From Lactarius indigo (taxonomy: Eukaryota; Basidiomycota; Agaricomycetes; Russulales; Russulaceae): 64,000 bases of DNA. Location: positions 1,674,001-1,738,000 of the forward strand of contig JAFKAC010000007.1 of NCBI GenBank assembly GCA_025766275.1, read 5' to 3'. The notes under the pieces were generated by a model that saw only the letters and a program-made list of their open reading frames with translations, did no database searches and was not told the origin of the DNA. Made by a program: the position numbers and the translations under genes. This document shows, one piece after another, positions 11,117 through 23,731 of this stretch. The stretch's first letter is position 1. Each line of letters begins with the position of its first letter.

Positions 11117-13467
11117 GATGGGTGGGGAGGTTGTTTGAAACAACTAAGTCCCGTTACCGGGAACTTAGTCGTTTGGTGGGTTGATTTGTGGGTGGGTGTT
11201 GGTTGTCGACAGAAAGGATTAGGATAATGGTGGGTAGTAGTCAAGTGGTTTGATGAGTTGTGCGTTCAAAATGTCGCTCTTATATAGACTTGTGGGACGC
11301 GGCGAGGGGTCAGGAGTCGTAGAGGAACTCCTGTGAAAAGGAGACTCAACAACGGAATGACGAGGATAAATTATCTTGTTTGGTATTCTTCGCGAGTGAG
11401 TTCACGAGTGAGCACACCCGAAACCCGAGAGTAATGGGTCAAAAATGGAGAATATCGGCGGTACAAGTCAAATCGAACCCGGTAGCAAGAAGTGTGAGAT
11501 TTCCATGTCACTCCTGAGAATTGACCTAATTCTGAGGTTCTCGAGACGCGAGCAACTAATAGGCAGGGCTCGGCTCTCGCGCAAGATGTCCCCGTACAAA
11601 GGTGCTTGAGAACGCGGAGAGTGGAGGGTAAGGGGAATATGCCTAATTCAAAGAAAAACTGATGGGCTTAATAGATGCGCATAGGTGGTACGAGGATTCA
11701 AAAATAGGAGGTATCTCATCATTGGGCTCGTGGAGCAGAGTAGCTGTGCAGCGGGCATTTCTTTGTAGACAGGACACGACCGTGTGGCACGTAGGAATAT
11801 ATGCGCCGGTCGGAGAGAATCGGAGAACGAGAAACTAGAGAAAAGGGGCCATATATCCGAGGGATAAATTGTATAGGGAGAAGTGGTCTAGCACCGCAAC
11901 GTGAAGGGGAGAGGAGGCGCCAGACCCTGTCCTCTCCCCCCTTCGCCTACGGACATGAGTGCATGAGCGCATGAGCGCTTAAACATCCATGAACACAGTG
12001 ATATTTTCAATGTGACCGGTCCGAGAAACAGATGAAATCAGGTCAGTCTGAGCCAAGGTCTGAGCTGGAATATACAAGCACGGTTTTTTTGTTTGTTCTT
12101 GATGTGACCCTTATTCGTTGAGGAGACCCCTGAAGATGGAGAGAATTTATTTGGATGGTCTGCTGGGAAATTGGTTTATGTCGTCGAAAGCCAAGTCGAG
12201 AACAGCTGGTTAGGAGTCACCAACGCCAACGCACTGGGGTCCACTGGCAGATTGATTCAGGCGACCAATGCATCGGTGTTTGATTGAGTAAGCAATGTCA
12301 GAGCGACCAGGTCACGTGATCATCATCTGAACACTCGCTCTCTCCGCCGATGCCAGTGTCCACTTCCACTTCCAAACTAAACATGCGACTTTAATCGCCG
12401 ACTTAAAGAATTCCACAGTTTTTTACTCGCATGCTACTAGATCAGCTTCGTGGCGCCGATTTCTACCTCCCTCGGCAACGAATCCCCTAACAGTACTTAC
12501 TGCCAGTGCACGAGTCCTGTATTTTTTTTTCCCGCACACCGGTGCACATAGCGTAGCGGAAGCCACAGTAGTTTAGGGGTTTGTTTCCCGCAAAACGAGA
12601 GAAGGAAAGTACCCGTTCTCGGGTTGCGATGCCACCCTATGGAGGACGCTGTGTATTCAATGCGCAACAGCAAGAAAAACGAGTGCCTACATACAGTGTT
12701 ACTGGCAGTGGATCAGCTTGCGTGTGCATAGCATCACGCTTACGTGGAAGAGATCTAGTTACTAGCATTCCATAATTGCGTACTCCGCGGAAAAAGTAGA
12801 TAGCTCTTTCAGTACATCTGCAGAGAAAAGGCCCAATCGAAGGGTTTGAGCGAGTTTGTATTGAGGGGTGCATCGAGCTGTGGGAGGATGTGCTCACGTA
12901 CGGGAGTGAATTCCACCCACCGTATGAAGTGAGTCAGTGACAGAGTTACCCTTTGAGCTTCAAAGACAATGACAAAGTGTCAAGTAATCTGGGTTCCACT
13001 TCGGCATCACTCCCGAGAAACACGCTCCCGAGTTCTCCCTTTCAAACGCTCAGTGGGACTTGAGTCGGTTATTTACGTGAGGGACCTCATAGGTACATTT
13101 GTGTTTCTTGGCTATAACGGGGTCGTGTTACGGCTGCTCTGTGTCTCGGACATGTATCCCGGAAAATAAATGGAGTCAAAAAAGAAGGAAAATTTGGTGG
13201 ATATTGAGTCCGAGAACACAAACACAAATCTATGAGTACTACCTATCTACCACTACTCCACCTAGGGTTAACGCATAGTAACAACGTCAGTACCACCGAG
13301 TCTTGTGGTGGTGGCAGAATGGAGTCATCAAGCACAGATCAAGATATGTCAGGTCATCAGGAATTAATATAAAATAGAATCGTCGAAGAAAAAGCAATCG
13401 TGACACCAAGCGGCGTCGCGCGAGACGTTCGTACAAGCATGAAGAGCTGAGAGTAGAGCACGTGATG
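11117..13467. other. 2.3 kb intergenic region upstream of kinase, downstream of P450 C
   Basis: No open frame here has a motif or plausible splicing. It probably contains the long promoter and 5' UTR of the kinase gene and the 3' UTR of P450 C. I checked for tRNA-like T-loop motifs and saw none with a matching stem. Confidence 0.45.
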
Positions 13468-15639
13468 TCAAGCCTGAACATTCTCCTTGATCAAATCTTC
13501 TGCGACCTTGTCTCTGGGAGTGATCGAACACTCGAACTTCACCGGATGGCTGCAAGGGTCTAGCTAGTAAGGCATAGAGATGGGCGGCGGAAAGGGTTAC
13601 GCACTTTGCGACAGAGTCGACCTCGATCATCGGACTGACTGGAATTTCGTTACCATTCTCATCTTTCGCTTTCGTAACGTTGAAAACAGAGAGCACAGAG
13701 GCGGCGACAATGAACAGCGTCGCGTCTACCAAATGACGCCCAGGACAGATCCGCTTGCCACCGCCAAATGCAAGCGAGATGGTCGGGTCGTCTCTGAATG
13801 TTCCGTCTTGGTTCAGGAATCGCTCGGGGTTGAATGTTTCAGGATCCGGATAGAGATCTGGGTCGTGTAGAATCCCCCTAGGGACTTCCCCTCGGAATCT
13901 GTCAAGTAAAAATAGCCACTGGTACACACCATGAATTAGTGAGTGTTATTGAACCTATTACGCGGGCATTCAGCAGCGGTCACGATCATGTGACGTGGCA
14001 AACCTTTTGGAATGAAGAATCCTCGATAGACACTGTCCTCGGTTGACGCATGGGGGAAACCTTTGAAAGAGATATTGAGATAGATACGTCGATTCACACA
14101 ACGTGAGAGGAACTCGCACCCAGGGGAAGAACCATCTGCCACCTGAGCAGCTCCTTGCAGATTGCGTCAATGTATGGAAGGTGCGACCTGTCTTCGAAAG
14201 TCGGAAGCCTGTCTCTCGATACCACAAAGTCAATTTGAGCTTGCGCTCGCCTCTGCACCTCTGGATAGAGAGTGAGTGCGGCGAAGAGGGAGGTCATTGA
14301 GGACACCGTCTGAATTGTGTGCTCAATCGTTGAAGGAGGCTCAGAAACTCCAACACGCACCGTGTCCACACCGGCTGATATTTGTTATCAGTATCTCGTT
14401 CCTTCAAATTGGATAGAGGAATTCACCTTGATACATAGAACCCAGGGCTCGTTTGATGACGTCCTCTTGCATTTGCCTCTCGGGGCCATCCAGACTCTCC
14501 ACCTCAAGGAGTTGTTCACGGGCCAGAGATGATACTGCCGTTCCGTCTCGCTAGACGGCCATATTTCAGACTTACTGCGCGGAGTAAATGGTTCATAAAC
14601 GTCATGACACGAACCATAGCATTTTTCACGAAATAGATCGGTTCATTCATTGTCGTTTGACCGAGTTCTCTGCCCAGCCGAGCCAGCGGCTCATAGCTGA
14701 GCCAAGGGACCCATGAAGGGATATGTCGCACTAAAGACCATGGTCAGCTCCTCTTTCTGGCAGTGATAATAAAGCAGGGATCCATACAGAATGGCAGATA
14801 GTTTACTAGAGCTGCTCCAGGTAAGACCAGACGCCCCAGAATGTAGCTGAGCTGCACTGGAGCCACGATTACCTTGTCATTCTCTTTCAGGTCATATCCA
14901 TACACGAGGGACATGATAATCTTCCCCTGGAACCTGCACAACCATGCCGCTTCTAGCGACCGTCATCAGCTAACGAAGAGAATCACTGACAATTCGATAT
15001 GGTTGCGGAAGTCTGCAGGCGATGCGAGGAGCTGACTCAGAAATCCGCGTGTTTTTTCCTCTATCCTGTGATGATATGGCGACATTGCGCCCGGACGAAG
15101 GCTACGATCCGCTATCTTTCGTCTATCGCGCCAGCTCTCCCCGTACCTGGTGATAGGCAAGAGCCAACCCACCTCCATTCTACACGGCGTCAGATGGAAA
15201 CAACAAAGCTGGCTGTAAGGGACTCACATTTGGGGTATCGGCCAAGCAGGACGATCTGAGTAGATATCCCCGCGTTTTTCAAGTAGGTCTTTGATCGCGG
15301 ACAGGGAACAGAGCACCACGATGGACTGTCCAAAAACTTGGAGGTACAGAATGTCACCTAGTGAACGTGAGAGCTATCTTCAATAAAGTGGTCACAATAT
15401 CTTGCGACGACGTAGTGCGAACCGTATTTCTTGGACATTTCTGTGTACGTTGTCCACTGCGACTGCCTTGGAGAGTCGAGTAAATTGCCGATTATTGGCC
15501 ATGGTTTTGGACCAGGTGGATAAGGGACTCCTCTCCTTCTCTTGTGATCCCGGAAGATGGATAGGAGGTAACCAAAAATGGACACTATAAAAAAGTCTAC
15601 CGCTGTGATCTTGACTGTGAGGAAGGGGAACGCCGCCAT
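13468..15639 (-). CDS. Cytochrome P450 C (microsomal, E-class)
   Basis: Heme-thiolate monooxygenase using NADPH-P450 reductase at the ER membrane; substrate unknown. Exon 1 (ATG 15637-15639) has an anchor (FFIVSIFGYLLSIF), RDHKRRRG and YPPGPKPWPIIGNLLDSP. Then MEVGWLLPITRYGESWRDRRK (C-helix), LRHIPSWVPW, RDGTAVSSLA, a 14-nt microexon giving AGVDT (helix I, O2-activation Thr), KELLRW (ExxR), FNPERF and the heme loop FGGGKRICPGRHL (Cys codon 13745-13747). It ends FECSITPRDKVAEDLIKENVQA with the stop at 13468-13470. I followed all splice junctions and found no stop or frameshift, so the gene looks intact. The intron after the AGVDT exon has a GT donor (GTGCGT). A TATA-like TATAATAATA lies about 40-50 nt upstream of the ATG. 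Closest in the window to D, then B. Confidence 0.87.
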
Positions 15640-16029
15640 GGCAAGGAGAGGGGACGAAAGAAACCCAAAAGCGCAGCCATATTATTATATGAAATAGGGG
15701 GATCCACCTAGTCCCGTCCTTCCAGGAAACTCAGCCTTTGCCATCAGTTTCTGTGGATTCCGAATGGTTCGCCCCGTTCACGACAAAGGAAGGATAGTGT
15801 TCAACATCCTTCCCACGGATCGGAAAGAGTGGGGCCGCTTTCCGCACCTCGCTCCAAAATCCTGGTCAAATAGGGACAAATAACCCGCAAATAACTCATG
15901 GGTCTGATACAGGAGACCGTTTCAGTCTCTACCTCCTCCCTTTAACAACTAGCTTGCAAGCATCGCCCAAGGCCGAACGCACCATGAGCTGGAGATCAAC
16001 CCTATTAGTAATAAGTGTTAGAGGAGAAT
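15640..16029. other. P450 C upstream region
   Basis: Contains the TATA-like sequence of P450 C (minus-strand reading, about 15680-15690) and no other recognisable gene. It resembles the region upstream of P450 D in sequence. Confidence 0.45.
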
Positions 16030-16290
16030 AGACGACGTTTTGGAATGGAGGATCCTCGGAAGAACCTTGGGTAGAACACCATCTTCGGTTGATTCATGCC
16101 TGCAGAAGAACTCGCACACATGAGAACAGCTAGGTCCTGTCACCTCAGCTGCTCCTCTCAGATCGCTTCAATGTATGGGAGGCGCGGCCTCACCCTCAAA
16201 TTTGGAAGCTTTTTCCCTTGCTCGTCCCCGATACAACGGAATCAATGCTGGCGCGCATTTCTGCGCCACGGGGCCTGTGAGGGTGAGGAA
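16030..16290 (-). pseudogene. Decayed P450 fragment (helix I to ExxR region)
   Basis: Read on the minus strand, this contains recognisable but broken pieces of the exon that in C and D runs from SLFAALTLYPEV to RLPYIEAIC. An ALIDSVVS-like piece (16200-16260), RPRLPYIEAI (about 16165-16195), then TTCATTCCAAAACG matching the FIPKG exon (about 16030-16050). Frames are interrupted by stops and indels. A sister fragment with the same decay pattern lies at 21530-21960, so it was duplicated along with its P450 neighbour after it decayed. Confidence 0.6.
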
Positions 16291-17037
16291 GTGGGCGAAC
16301 GCCGAGGCCCAGACCTATAAATATGCACCGAATTGTTGGAAGGGCTGAAAAACTCAGAGAGCTTATTATCGTAAACACTATACGCTGATGTCTGGACTTG
16401 ATGCTGGCGAATGGTCGCAGCTGTCAGTGGCTGATGCAAGGCGGGCATTTCTGTATATTACACAGCGTGGAGCAAATAATACCAGACGCTATTGTCGCGT
16501 GAGCTCACAGACCCCTAACGATTTTAGAGAGGGAACAAACGAAGGGGTTTCCTTTCTTGTCGATTATCATTATCCATCAGCGGATACACTGTTGGCTTAG
16601 AACGGTGAGTAATGCCAATGAACAGGCCATATCTACGTTGAATCACTCAATAGAGACCACCGTAGGGGTGAGATACTGTAATTTAACGAAATTATCGCTC
16701 GCTAGAGCGGGAGGTTTTTCCCGATGCGTGTGAATGGTCGGCGCTGCTATGCATTGTACCATATGTGGAACTCCTTCAAGCCTTCGCCATATTGCAAGCC
16801 GCTTGACGCTAGGTTTTGACTGGACCCCCGTATTACATTCCTTTCAAAGGTACAAAGGCCGTAGTACCAACAATGAAAGACAAACCCGTATCCTTTCATC
16901 GACATGAAAGGGACGCTGTAAACAGGAGTTATGACTAGCGGGGGATCCAGATCTGGGGTATGCAAAGGCTACGGAGTAGCCTGGCGCCAGCACGCCCAAT
17001 GAACCATCACAGGACGACATGCAGCGATATAAAAGCG

Positions 17038-17045
17038 ACACCCAT
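17038..17045 (+). promoter_or_regulatory. TATA box of small hypothetical gene, copy 1
   Basis: TATAAAAG lies 196 nt upstream of the ATG at 17241. The same TATAAAAG with flanks is kept in copy 2 at 46524-46531, which supports a real promoter. Confidence 0.5.
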
Positions 17046-17240
17046 GAAACCGAAAACGACGCCAGCATGGCCGCGTAAAACCCATGTCTGGTCAAAATCC
17101 TGACCTATTCCTTCTCACAGAACTCGTTTACCAAGCCTCTGGGATCGCCGAAAACTGACAAAATTACTTCCTCCGCAATTTGCTCGAAATATCTGCCGTG
17201 CACATCCCACAATCACTCACACAGACACCTACCAACCACG

Positions 17241-17513
17241 ATGAACTATCCCCACACCTTCTTGGCTGGTACCGACTTACCTTGGGGATACGCTTGCAAT
17301 GACTCCTCGATCGCAACTCGTGAGTACATTTGTCCACACGATACGAGATGCCACCCACTAACGTTTGTCACAGATCATCAACTGGGCACCACCGTCGGAA
17401 CCAGTACCATGCTCGGAAACAGAACCAATCTCGAAGATCTCACCGAGACAAACGCAACGACAATTGCTCCCACCTCAGCACCGCACCAACTCGCTAACGA
17501 CAGCCCATCATAG
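17241..17513 (+). CDS. Small two-exon hypothetical protein (72 aa), duplicated family
   Basis: Exons 17241-17319 and 17374-17513 join across a canonical intron (GTGAGT, branch site CTAAC, CAG) to give a 72-residue protein starting MNYPHTFLAGTDLPWG and ending in a Thr/Asn/Ala-rich tail. No known family is recognised; there is no signal peptide, CaaX box or Cys pattern. Copy 2 at 46737 has the same frame in the middle (MLGNR, N.EDLT, ATTIA, APH.LA) but a stop in exon 1. Copy 2 continues where this copy stops, and downstream here are further well-formed introns (GTAAGC...CACAG near 17540-17590; GTGAGT...TACAG near 17769-17827) bounding open frame through about 17860. The ancestral gene may therefore have been longer, and this copy may be shortened by an indel near 17505. 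Function unknown. Confidence 0.45.
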   Translation: MNYPHTFLAGTDLPWGYACNDSSIATREYICPHDTRCHPLTFVTDHQLGTTVGTSTMLGNRTNLEDLTETNATTIAPTSAPHQLANDSPS

Positions 17514-18170
17514 GAACAAATTTATCTTTGACCCACCCGTAAGCACACAATGAATAGTAGTGGGCTGATAACACCTTATTGCGTCACAGGCCTTGAGTAC
17601 TTGCCACTCGCTCGCCCTGTGTTGGTTTTCGACCTCCCTTTGCCACGACGTCTTATACTCACAGTTCAAAGCGTTGAAAAACGCCATATCCCGTCCATCG
17701 CCGCTAAGCGATGGCGGTGGGGATCAGGTATTCCCCCCATCTACATGCGATGCAGCAGCACCGTACCTCGTGAGTGCAAGTCGTACTAACGCAAGGAGCT
17801 TGCTCACTTTTACTCGTCTTTATACAGGCTCCCCCTCTTGGTATATTTATGGCGACTCAATGAACGACTACAAACGAAGCGCAGCCCGATCCCCGACTCC
17901 AGGAGGTGGTGGTTACGCGGTACGTGTGCTTCGGTGCTCGAGTGGGCTCACAAAGCTGACCATAAGGAGGAGGCGCCCGGTCGTCCACGAAGAGGGCCTC
18001 GGCGTACATCTGCCACTAGAGCTCAGTAAAGGAAGAACGATAAATCCAAAGTGATGGACGTGGAGAGGGGAGAGTTAACAGTCGATCTTTCTGGGTCCTA
18101 ATGTCACAGTGGGATCGAAGCCCATAAGCAGGAAGTGACGTCTTGGACCGAGGAGCGAGCAAGCAGAAGC

Positions 18171-18996
18171 GGGTTTGTGTGGTACGATAAGAAAGACGAC
18201 AATACTGTACGAGCCAACAGGACAGGACTTACTGTACATAAAACCTTTTAGCATAACTTACCATATTATTCCGAGCATTCGCCATGATCCGCACCTTTTC
18301 GGGAAGGTCAGGACCGGTATCGGCATATTCGACACGGACAGATACCGGCGACCCATCGCGCCAGTCCTGCGCCAACAATCAACAACGCCACCAACTAGCA
18401 CACCCCGGCATGCCATAAGAACATTGATCAACAGAAGATTTGATTGTCTTGATTGACGAGACTCTTTCTTGACGCCTGTTGGGATCAGGATCGGACATAC
18501 GGAAGGTATGATCTACGTTCGAGGTTCAATATTTTGGGCTTCCCGGCTACGATGGACTGTGTGTCCAATTGTAAAGCTTTGGTATGACGTACTCGTGACT
18601 TTTATAGGAACTCACCTAAGTAGTGAGCAGTTATCTCCCCCTTACTAGTATGTGCCTAACTAACTCTATCGAAAGACCAACATAGATATGGCCTGTTCAT
18701 TGGCGTCGCTCACTATTTCAGGCTGGCGATGTATGATGATGGTCGCCAAGAAAGGGAATCCTTTCGCTTGTAACTTTTCTAAGTACCCATTCAAATCACT
18801 ATGTGACTTACAGGTATCGCACAGTTAAAACGTCGTCACCACCAGCTCACGTAGGAAAACGAGGTCATTAAGCCCAAGTCAAATATGTAGAGTCATCAAG
18901 ACCTGACACGGAGAAGGATAGTTGATGAGAAAGATACCAAGCATCGCGCGAGATGATCTTACAAGTATGAAGAGCTGAGAGAAAGAGCATACGATG
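18171..18996. other. Intergenic, no gene seen
   Basis: Between the duplicated segment and the 3' end of P450 D. Short open frames only. Near 18660-18740 it shows similarity to the sequence around 16590-16680 and 22100-22150 (the TGAATCACTCAATAGAG-type block), part of the local duplications. Confidence 0.4.
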
Positions 18997-21176
18997 TCAA
19001 GCCAAAATATTCACCGTAACCAAATCTTCTGCAGCCTTATCTCTGGGAGTGATCGAACACTCGAACTTCACCGGATGGCTGCAAGGGTCCACTGAGTAAG
19101 GCATAGAGATATAGCCGCGGGAAGGGCCACTCACTTTAACACTGAGTCGACCTCGGTCATCGGACTGACTGGAATTTCGTGACCGTTCTCGTCTTTCGCT
19201 TTCGTAACGTTGAAAACAGAGAGCACAGAGGCCGCAACAATGAACAGTGTCGCGTCTACCAAATGACGCCCAGGACAGATCCGCTTACCACCGCCAAATG
19301 CGAGCGAGATGGTCGGGTCGTCTCGGAAGGTTCCGTCTTGGTTCAGGAATCGCTCGGGCTTGAATGTTTCAGGATCCGGATAGAGATCTGGGTCGTGTAG
19401 AATCCCCCTAGGAACTTCCCCTCGGGATTTGTCAAGCGAAAACAGCTAGTAGTACACACCATGAGTTAGTGATCGTTATTGAACCTGTCACGTAACCAAT
19501 CAGCAGCGATCCACGGATATCTCGATCCAGTGACGCGGCAAACCTTTTGGAATGAAAAGTCCTCGATAGACACTGTCCTCAGTTGACGCATGGGGAAAAC
19601 CTTAAAAAAAGTATTATGTTTATTCACACCACAGGAGACGAGCTCGCACCCAAGGGGAGAACCATCTGCCATCTGAGAAGTTCCTTGCAGATTGCTTCAA
19701 TGTATGGAAGACGCGACCTGTCCTCGAAAGTTGGAAGCCTGACTCTCGATACGACAGAGTCGATTTGAGCTTGCGCTCGCTTCTGCACCTCTGGGTAGAG
19801 GGTGAGTGCAGCGAAGAGGGAGGTCATCGAGGACACCGTCTGAGCTGTGTGCTCAATCGTTGAAGGAGATTTCAAGGCTCAAACACGCACTGTGTCCACG
19901 CCAGCTGATTTTTGCGATCAGCATCTCGTTCCTTAAAATTGGGTAGAGAAATTCACCTTGATACATAGAACCTAGGACTCGTTTGACGACATCCTCTTGC
20001 ATTTGCCTCTCGGGACCATCCATACTCTCCACCTCCAGGAGTTGTTCACGAGCCAATGACGATACTGCTGTCCCGTCTCGCTAGACAGAATAATCAGAAC
20101 TCACCGTGCTGCACGCCTTATACGTGCCATGGCCACTAACCATAGCATTTTTCACGAAATCAATCGGTTCGTTCATTGTCCTCAAACCAAGTTCCCTGCC
20201 TAACCGAGTCAGCGGCTCATAGCTGAACCAAGGGACCCATGAAGGGATATGTCGCACTGAAGACCGTGGTTAGCTCCTCTTTCTGACGGTGATCACGAAG
20301 TGAGGAGTCATACGGAATGGCAGATGATTTACTAGAGCTGCTCCAGGTAAGACAAAACGAGCCAGGATGTGGCCGAGCTGCACTGGAGCCACGATTACAT
20401 TGTCGTTCTCTTTCAGGTCATAGCCATACACGAGGGACATGATAATCTTCCCCTGAAATCTGTACGACCCTGCCGTTTCTAGTGATCCCCATCAGCTAAC
20501 GATGAGAATCACTGACAATTCGATATGACCGCGGAAGTCCGCGGGAGATGCGAGGAGCTGACTCAGAAATCCGCGTCTTTGTTCTTCTATCCTGTGGTGG
20601 TATAGTGACATTGCGCCCGGACGAAGGCTGCGATCCGCTATCTTTCGCCCCTCACGCCAGCGTTCTCCATACTTGGCAACGGGCAAGAGCCAACCCACCT
20701 CCATTCTACACAGTGTCAGGTGGCGAGTGGGGAGGGACATTCAGAAGGAGCAACAAGGTCAGCTGGAAGGGATTCTACGCACATTTGGTGCATCGGCCAA
20801 GCGGGACGATCCGAGAATATTTCCCCGCGCTTTTCAAGTAAGTCTTTGATCGTGGACGGGGAACAAAGCACGACGATAGCCTGCCCAAAAACTTGAAGGT
20901 ACAGAATATCACCTGGTGGACGTGAGAGCTAATTTCAGTGAAGGGGCTACCATATCTCGCAACGACGTGGCGCGAACCGTATTTCTTGGACATTTCTGTG
21001 TATGCGGTCCACTGCGACTGCTTCGGAGAGTCGAGTAAATTGCCGATTATTGGCCATGGTTTTGGACCAGGTGGATAAGGAAATCCTTTTCTTCTCTTGT
21101 GGTCTCGGAAGACGAACAGGAGGTAAAAAAAAGTGGATACTATCAAAATTGCTGTGATGAAGTGTGACGCCGCCAT
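18997..21176 (-). CDS. Cytochrome P450 D (microsomal, E-class)
   Basis: Close paralogue of P450 C. ATG at 21174-21176 gives MAASHFITAILIVSTFFYLL; an upstream in-frame ATG at 21218 would add 14 residues. Motifs: RDHKRRKG, YPPGPKPWPIIGNLLDSP, MEVGWLLPVAKYGERW, YGYDLKEND, LRHIPSWVPWFSYEPL, RDGTAVSSLA, the AGVDT microexon, KELLRW, FKPERF and the heme loop FGGGKRICPGRHL (Cys codon 19275-19277). The C-terminus is FECSITPRDKAAEDLVTVNILA, stop 18997-18999. All junctions I followed keep the frame; no lesion was found. It probably acts on a hydrophobic small molecule at the ER, substrate unknown. The AGVDT-exon intron has a GT donor, as in C. A TATTATATA box lies about 45 nt upstream of the ATG, shared with C. 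Confidence 0.86.
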
Positions 21177-21529
21177 GGTGGGGCGAGGAGGGCGAAAGAA
21201 ACACGAAGGCGCAGCCACATTATTATATACAGTATGAGGACCTATCAGTTCCCGTCCTTCCCAGAATCTCGGCCTTTGACATCAGTTTCCGTGGATTTTG
21301 AATGGATTTGCCCCGTTCACGAGAGAAAGGACTCAGAAGGAGACGGCGAGCGTTCAACATCCTTCCCACGGTTCGGAAAGAGTGGGCCGCTTACCCCGCG
21401 GCTCCCTCAAAATACAACACCTAGCCCTTCCCCACAACAACTGCCATGCAAGCATCACCCAGGGTCGCACGCGCTACGAGGTGAGCCCCCGAGAAATGAT
21501 AGAGGAGATCTAGAAACAGGCAAACGTGA
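21177..21529. other. P450 D upstream region
   Basis: Contains the TATA-like box of P450 D near 21220-21230 and sequence similar to the region upstream of P450 C (15690-15900). No separate gene is supported. Confidence 0.45.
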
Positions 21530-21960
21530 CCAACGTTTTGGAATGGAAGATCCTCGGACTTCGGAAGAACCTTGGGTAGAACCTTAGGTAGAACACCATC
21601 TTCGGTAGATTCACACCCCCGGAGAAGTACTCGCACACATTAGAACAACACTCTGAGTCGGCTGCTCCTCGCAAATTACTTCAATGCATGGAAGGCACGA
21701 CCTCACCCCGAAAATCAGAAGCTTATTCCCTTGCTTATTCCCTTGCCTTTTCCCGATATGAAAGAATCAATACTGGCGCGCATTTCTGCACCCGGGATAG
21801 AGAGGTTTCGGTGGGGCCTGTGAGGGCGAGGGATGGGGCGTGTGTGTCGAAGTATTGAGGAGCTGAACCTGTAAACGCATAATGTAAACACTGAATTGAT
21901 TTGGTGTCGAATGGTCGCAGCTGCCAGTAGACGTTGCAAGGCGGCACCACGCGTCACACC
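21530..21960 (-). pseudogene. Decayed P450 fragment, sister of 16030-16290
   Basis: Minus-strand remnants match the exon before ExxR and the FIPKG exon (TTCCAAAACG near 21530-21545), as in the fragment next to P450 C. It contains a small tandem repeat of a Lys/Gly codon stretch (GGGAATAAGCAA type, 21725-21745) and a short duplicated GAACCTTGGGTAGA piece near 21570-21590. The downstream flank to about 22150 also matches the flank of the first fragment. Non-functional. Confidence 0.6.
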
Positions 21961-23723
21961 GCGTTCAGTAAGTCAATTCATATCAGACGCTATTGTCACA
22001 TGATGTTCACAGACCTTTTTCAATTCCGGAGAGGGAACAAGCGAGGGGATTCCATTCTTGTAGGTAGATACCAACAGTTGTTCGCTCGGAATGGTCGGTG
22101 ACGCCGATGAAGAGGTCATGTCCACGTTGGATCACTCGATAGAGTTGGCTATACCTAGCGTAGGTTTAAGAAAACTGCCTACTACTCAGTTGATTTCCCA
22201 TAGAGTTTACAAGTACGTCGTATAAAAGCTTTACCATTAGATACACAATTCGTCATAGCTGGGGGCACCCCGGGAAGCCCAAGACGAATCTCGAACCTTG
22301 ACCCCAGACATGCCTTTCCGTACACCCGATCCTGATCCCAACAGGCGTCAAGAAAGGGTCGTCAATCAAGACAAACCACAATCAAATCTTCTGCTAATTT
22401 ATCCCGAGGGAAAATGGAGCACTCAAACCTTCCTGGATGCCTTTGGGAGCACTTCAGAAGACCAAAGACACACCTCCAACAGACGGCCGACTTACACAAC
22501 AATTGAACTCTCTAAAGACGATGCAACGTTAACGGGAATTTCGCCGCCATTCTCGTCTTTCGCCTTCATCACATTGAATACCGACAACACAGACGAAACA
22601 ACGATGAAGAGGGTCGAGTCTACGAAGTGACGCCCGGGGCAGATCCTCTTGCCAGCCCCAAATGCCAACGAGATCACTGGATCGTCTCGCAAGGTTCCGT
22701 CTTCATAGAGGAAGCGCTCTGGTATGAACGCCTCTGGATCTGGGTATAAATCCGGGTTGTGCAGGATTGCCCTGACACACCTTACTAAATAGGACGTCTA
22801 GAAGAACGAGATGACGACGTACCAAGCATTGACCACTACGACAGCACCTTTCAAACGCAATTGCCGAAAGGTGAATCACAGGCCACAAGATAGACAGAGT
22901 GAGAAACGTACCTTTCGGAATGAAAAGGCCATTGTAGACGTCGTCCTCAGTCGAAGTATGAGGAATACCTAAAGTCAATGTTTTTCAACGCCTCGAATCG
23001 GGCCGCTGGGATCGAACGCTTGTACCCATAGGCGTCACCATCTGCCACCTCAGCAGTTCTCTGCACAGTGCGTCGATGTACGGGAGACGCGGCCTGTCTT
23101 CGAACGTTGGAAGCCTATCTCTTGTGATGACAGTGTCAAGTTCTACCTGTGCTCGTTTCTGCACCTCCGGATAGAGAACAAGTGCGAGAAAGAGCGAATA
23201 CAACGCGGATGCGGTCTTGCCATATTAGCTCAGTAGACATACCATAGATAAAACGACGGACATACTGTGTCCGAACCGGCTGATAAAACCCGTTCGAATT
23301 GAATACATTGTGTGTTAGGTGGAATTATGATGTCTCACCGGCATACATGGACGCCAAGGCTGGCTTGACAATCGCTTCCCGCTTTTGGCGCTCTGGTTCA
23401 GCTAGATTCTCTATCTCTTGAAGGTTTTCGCTAGAGAGCGAATGGACCGCAGTACCATCTTGCTACGGCCACGTTAGCCATCATGAACACTAGGACCTTG
23501 ACTACAAACCATGGCATTTTTCACAAAATTAAAGGGTTCGTTCATCATCCGAGAACTTAGTTCTCTGCCCTTCTGCGCCAATGACTCGTAGTTAAACCAT
23601 GGGACCCACGAAGGGATGTGCCGCACTGAAGACGTAAGTGAGGCCGAAATAGGGAAGTGATAAATCGGGCGGATGTACAGAATGGGAGATGATTTACTAA
23701 TATAGCCCCAGGCAAGATGAGCC

Positions 23724-23731
23724 GTGAGAGC
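23724..23731. repeat. Target-site duplication of hAT element, left copy
   Basis: GTGAGAGC, identical to 37679-37686. Eight bp is the standard length for hAT transposons. The unsplit P450 E exon requires exactly one copy here. Confidence 0.9.

Larger units (their letters stand above)
16750..18170 (+). repeat. Duplicated segment, copy 1 (copy 2 at about 46283-47690)
   Basis: A direct duplicate with about 1.4 kb of recognisable similarity to 46283-47690. Shared blocks include GACGCTAGGT.TTGACTGG, CAACAATGAAAGACA, GGGACGCTGTA, TATAAAAGCGAC, the ATG exon ACTATCCCCACACCTTCT, and the intron and exon that follow. Both copies are on the plus strand beside P450 sequence. It carries the small hypothetical gene described separately. 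Confidence 0.7.
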
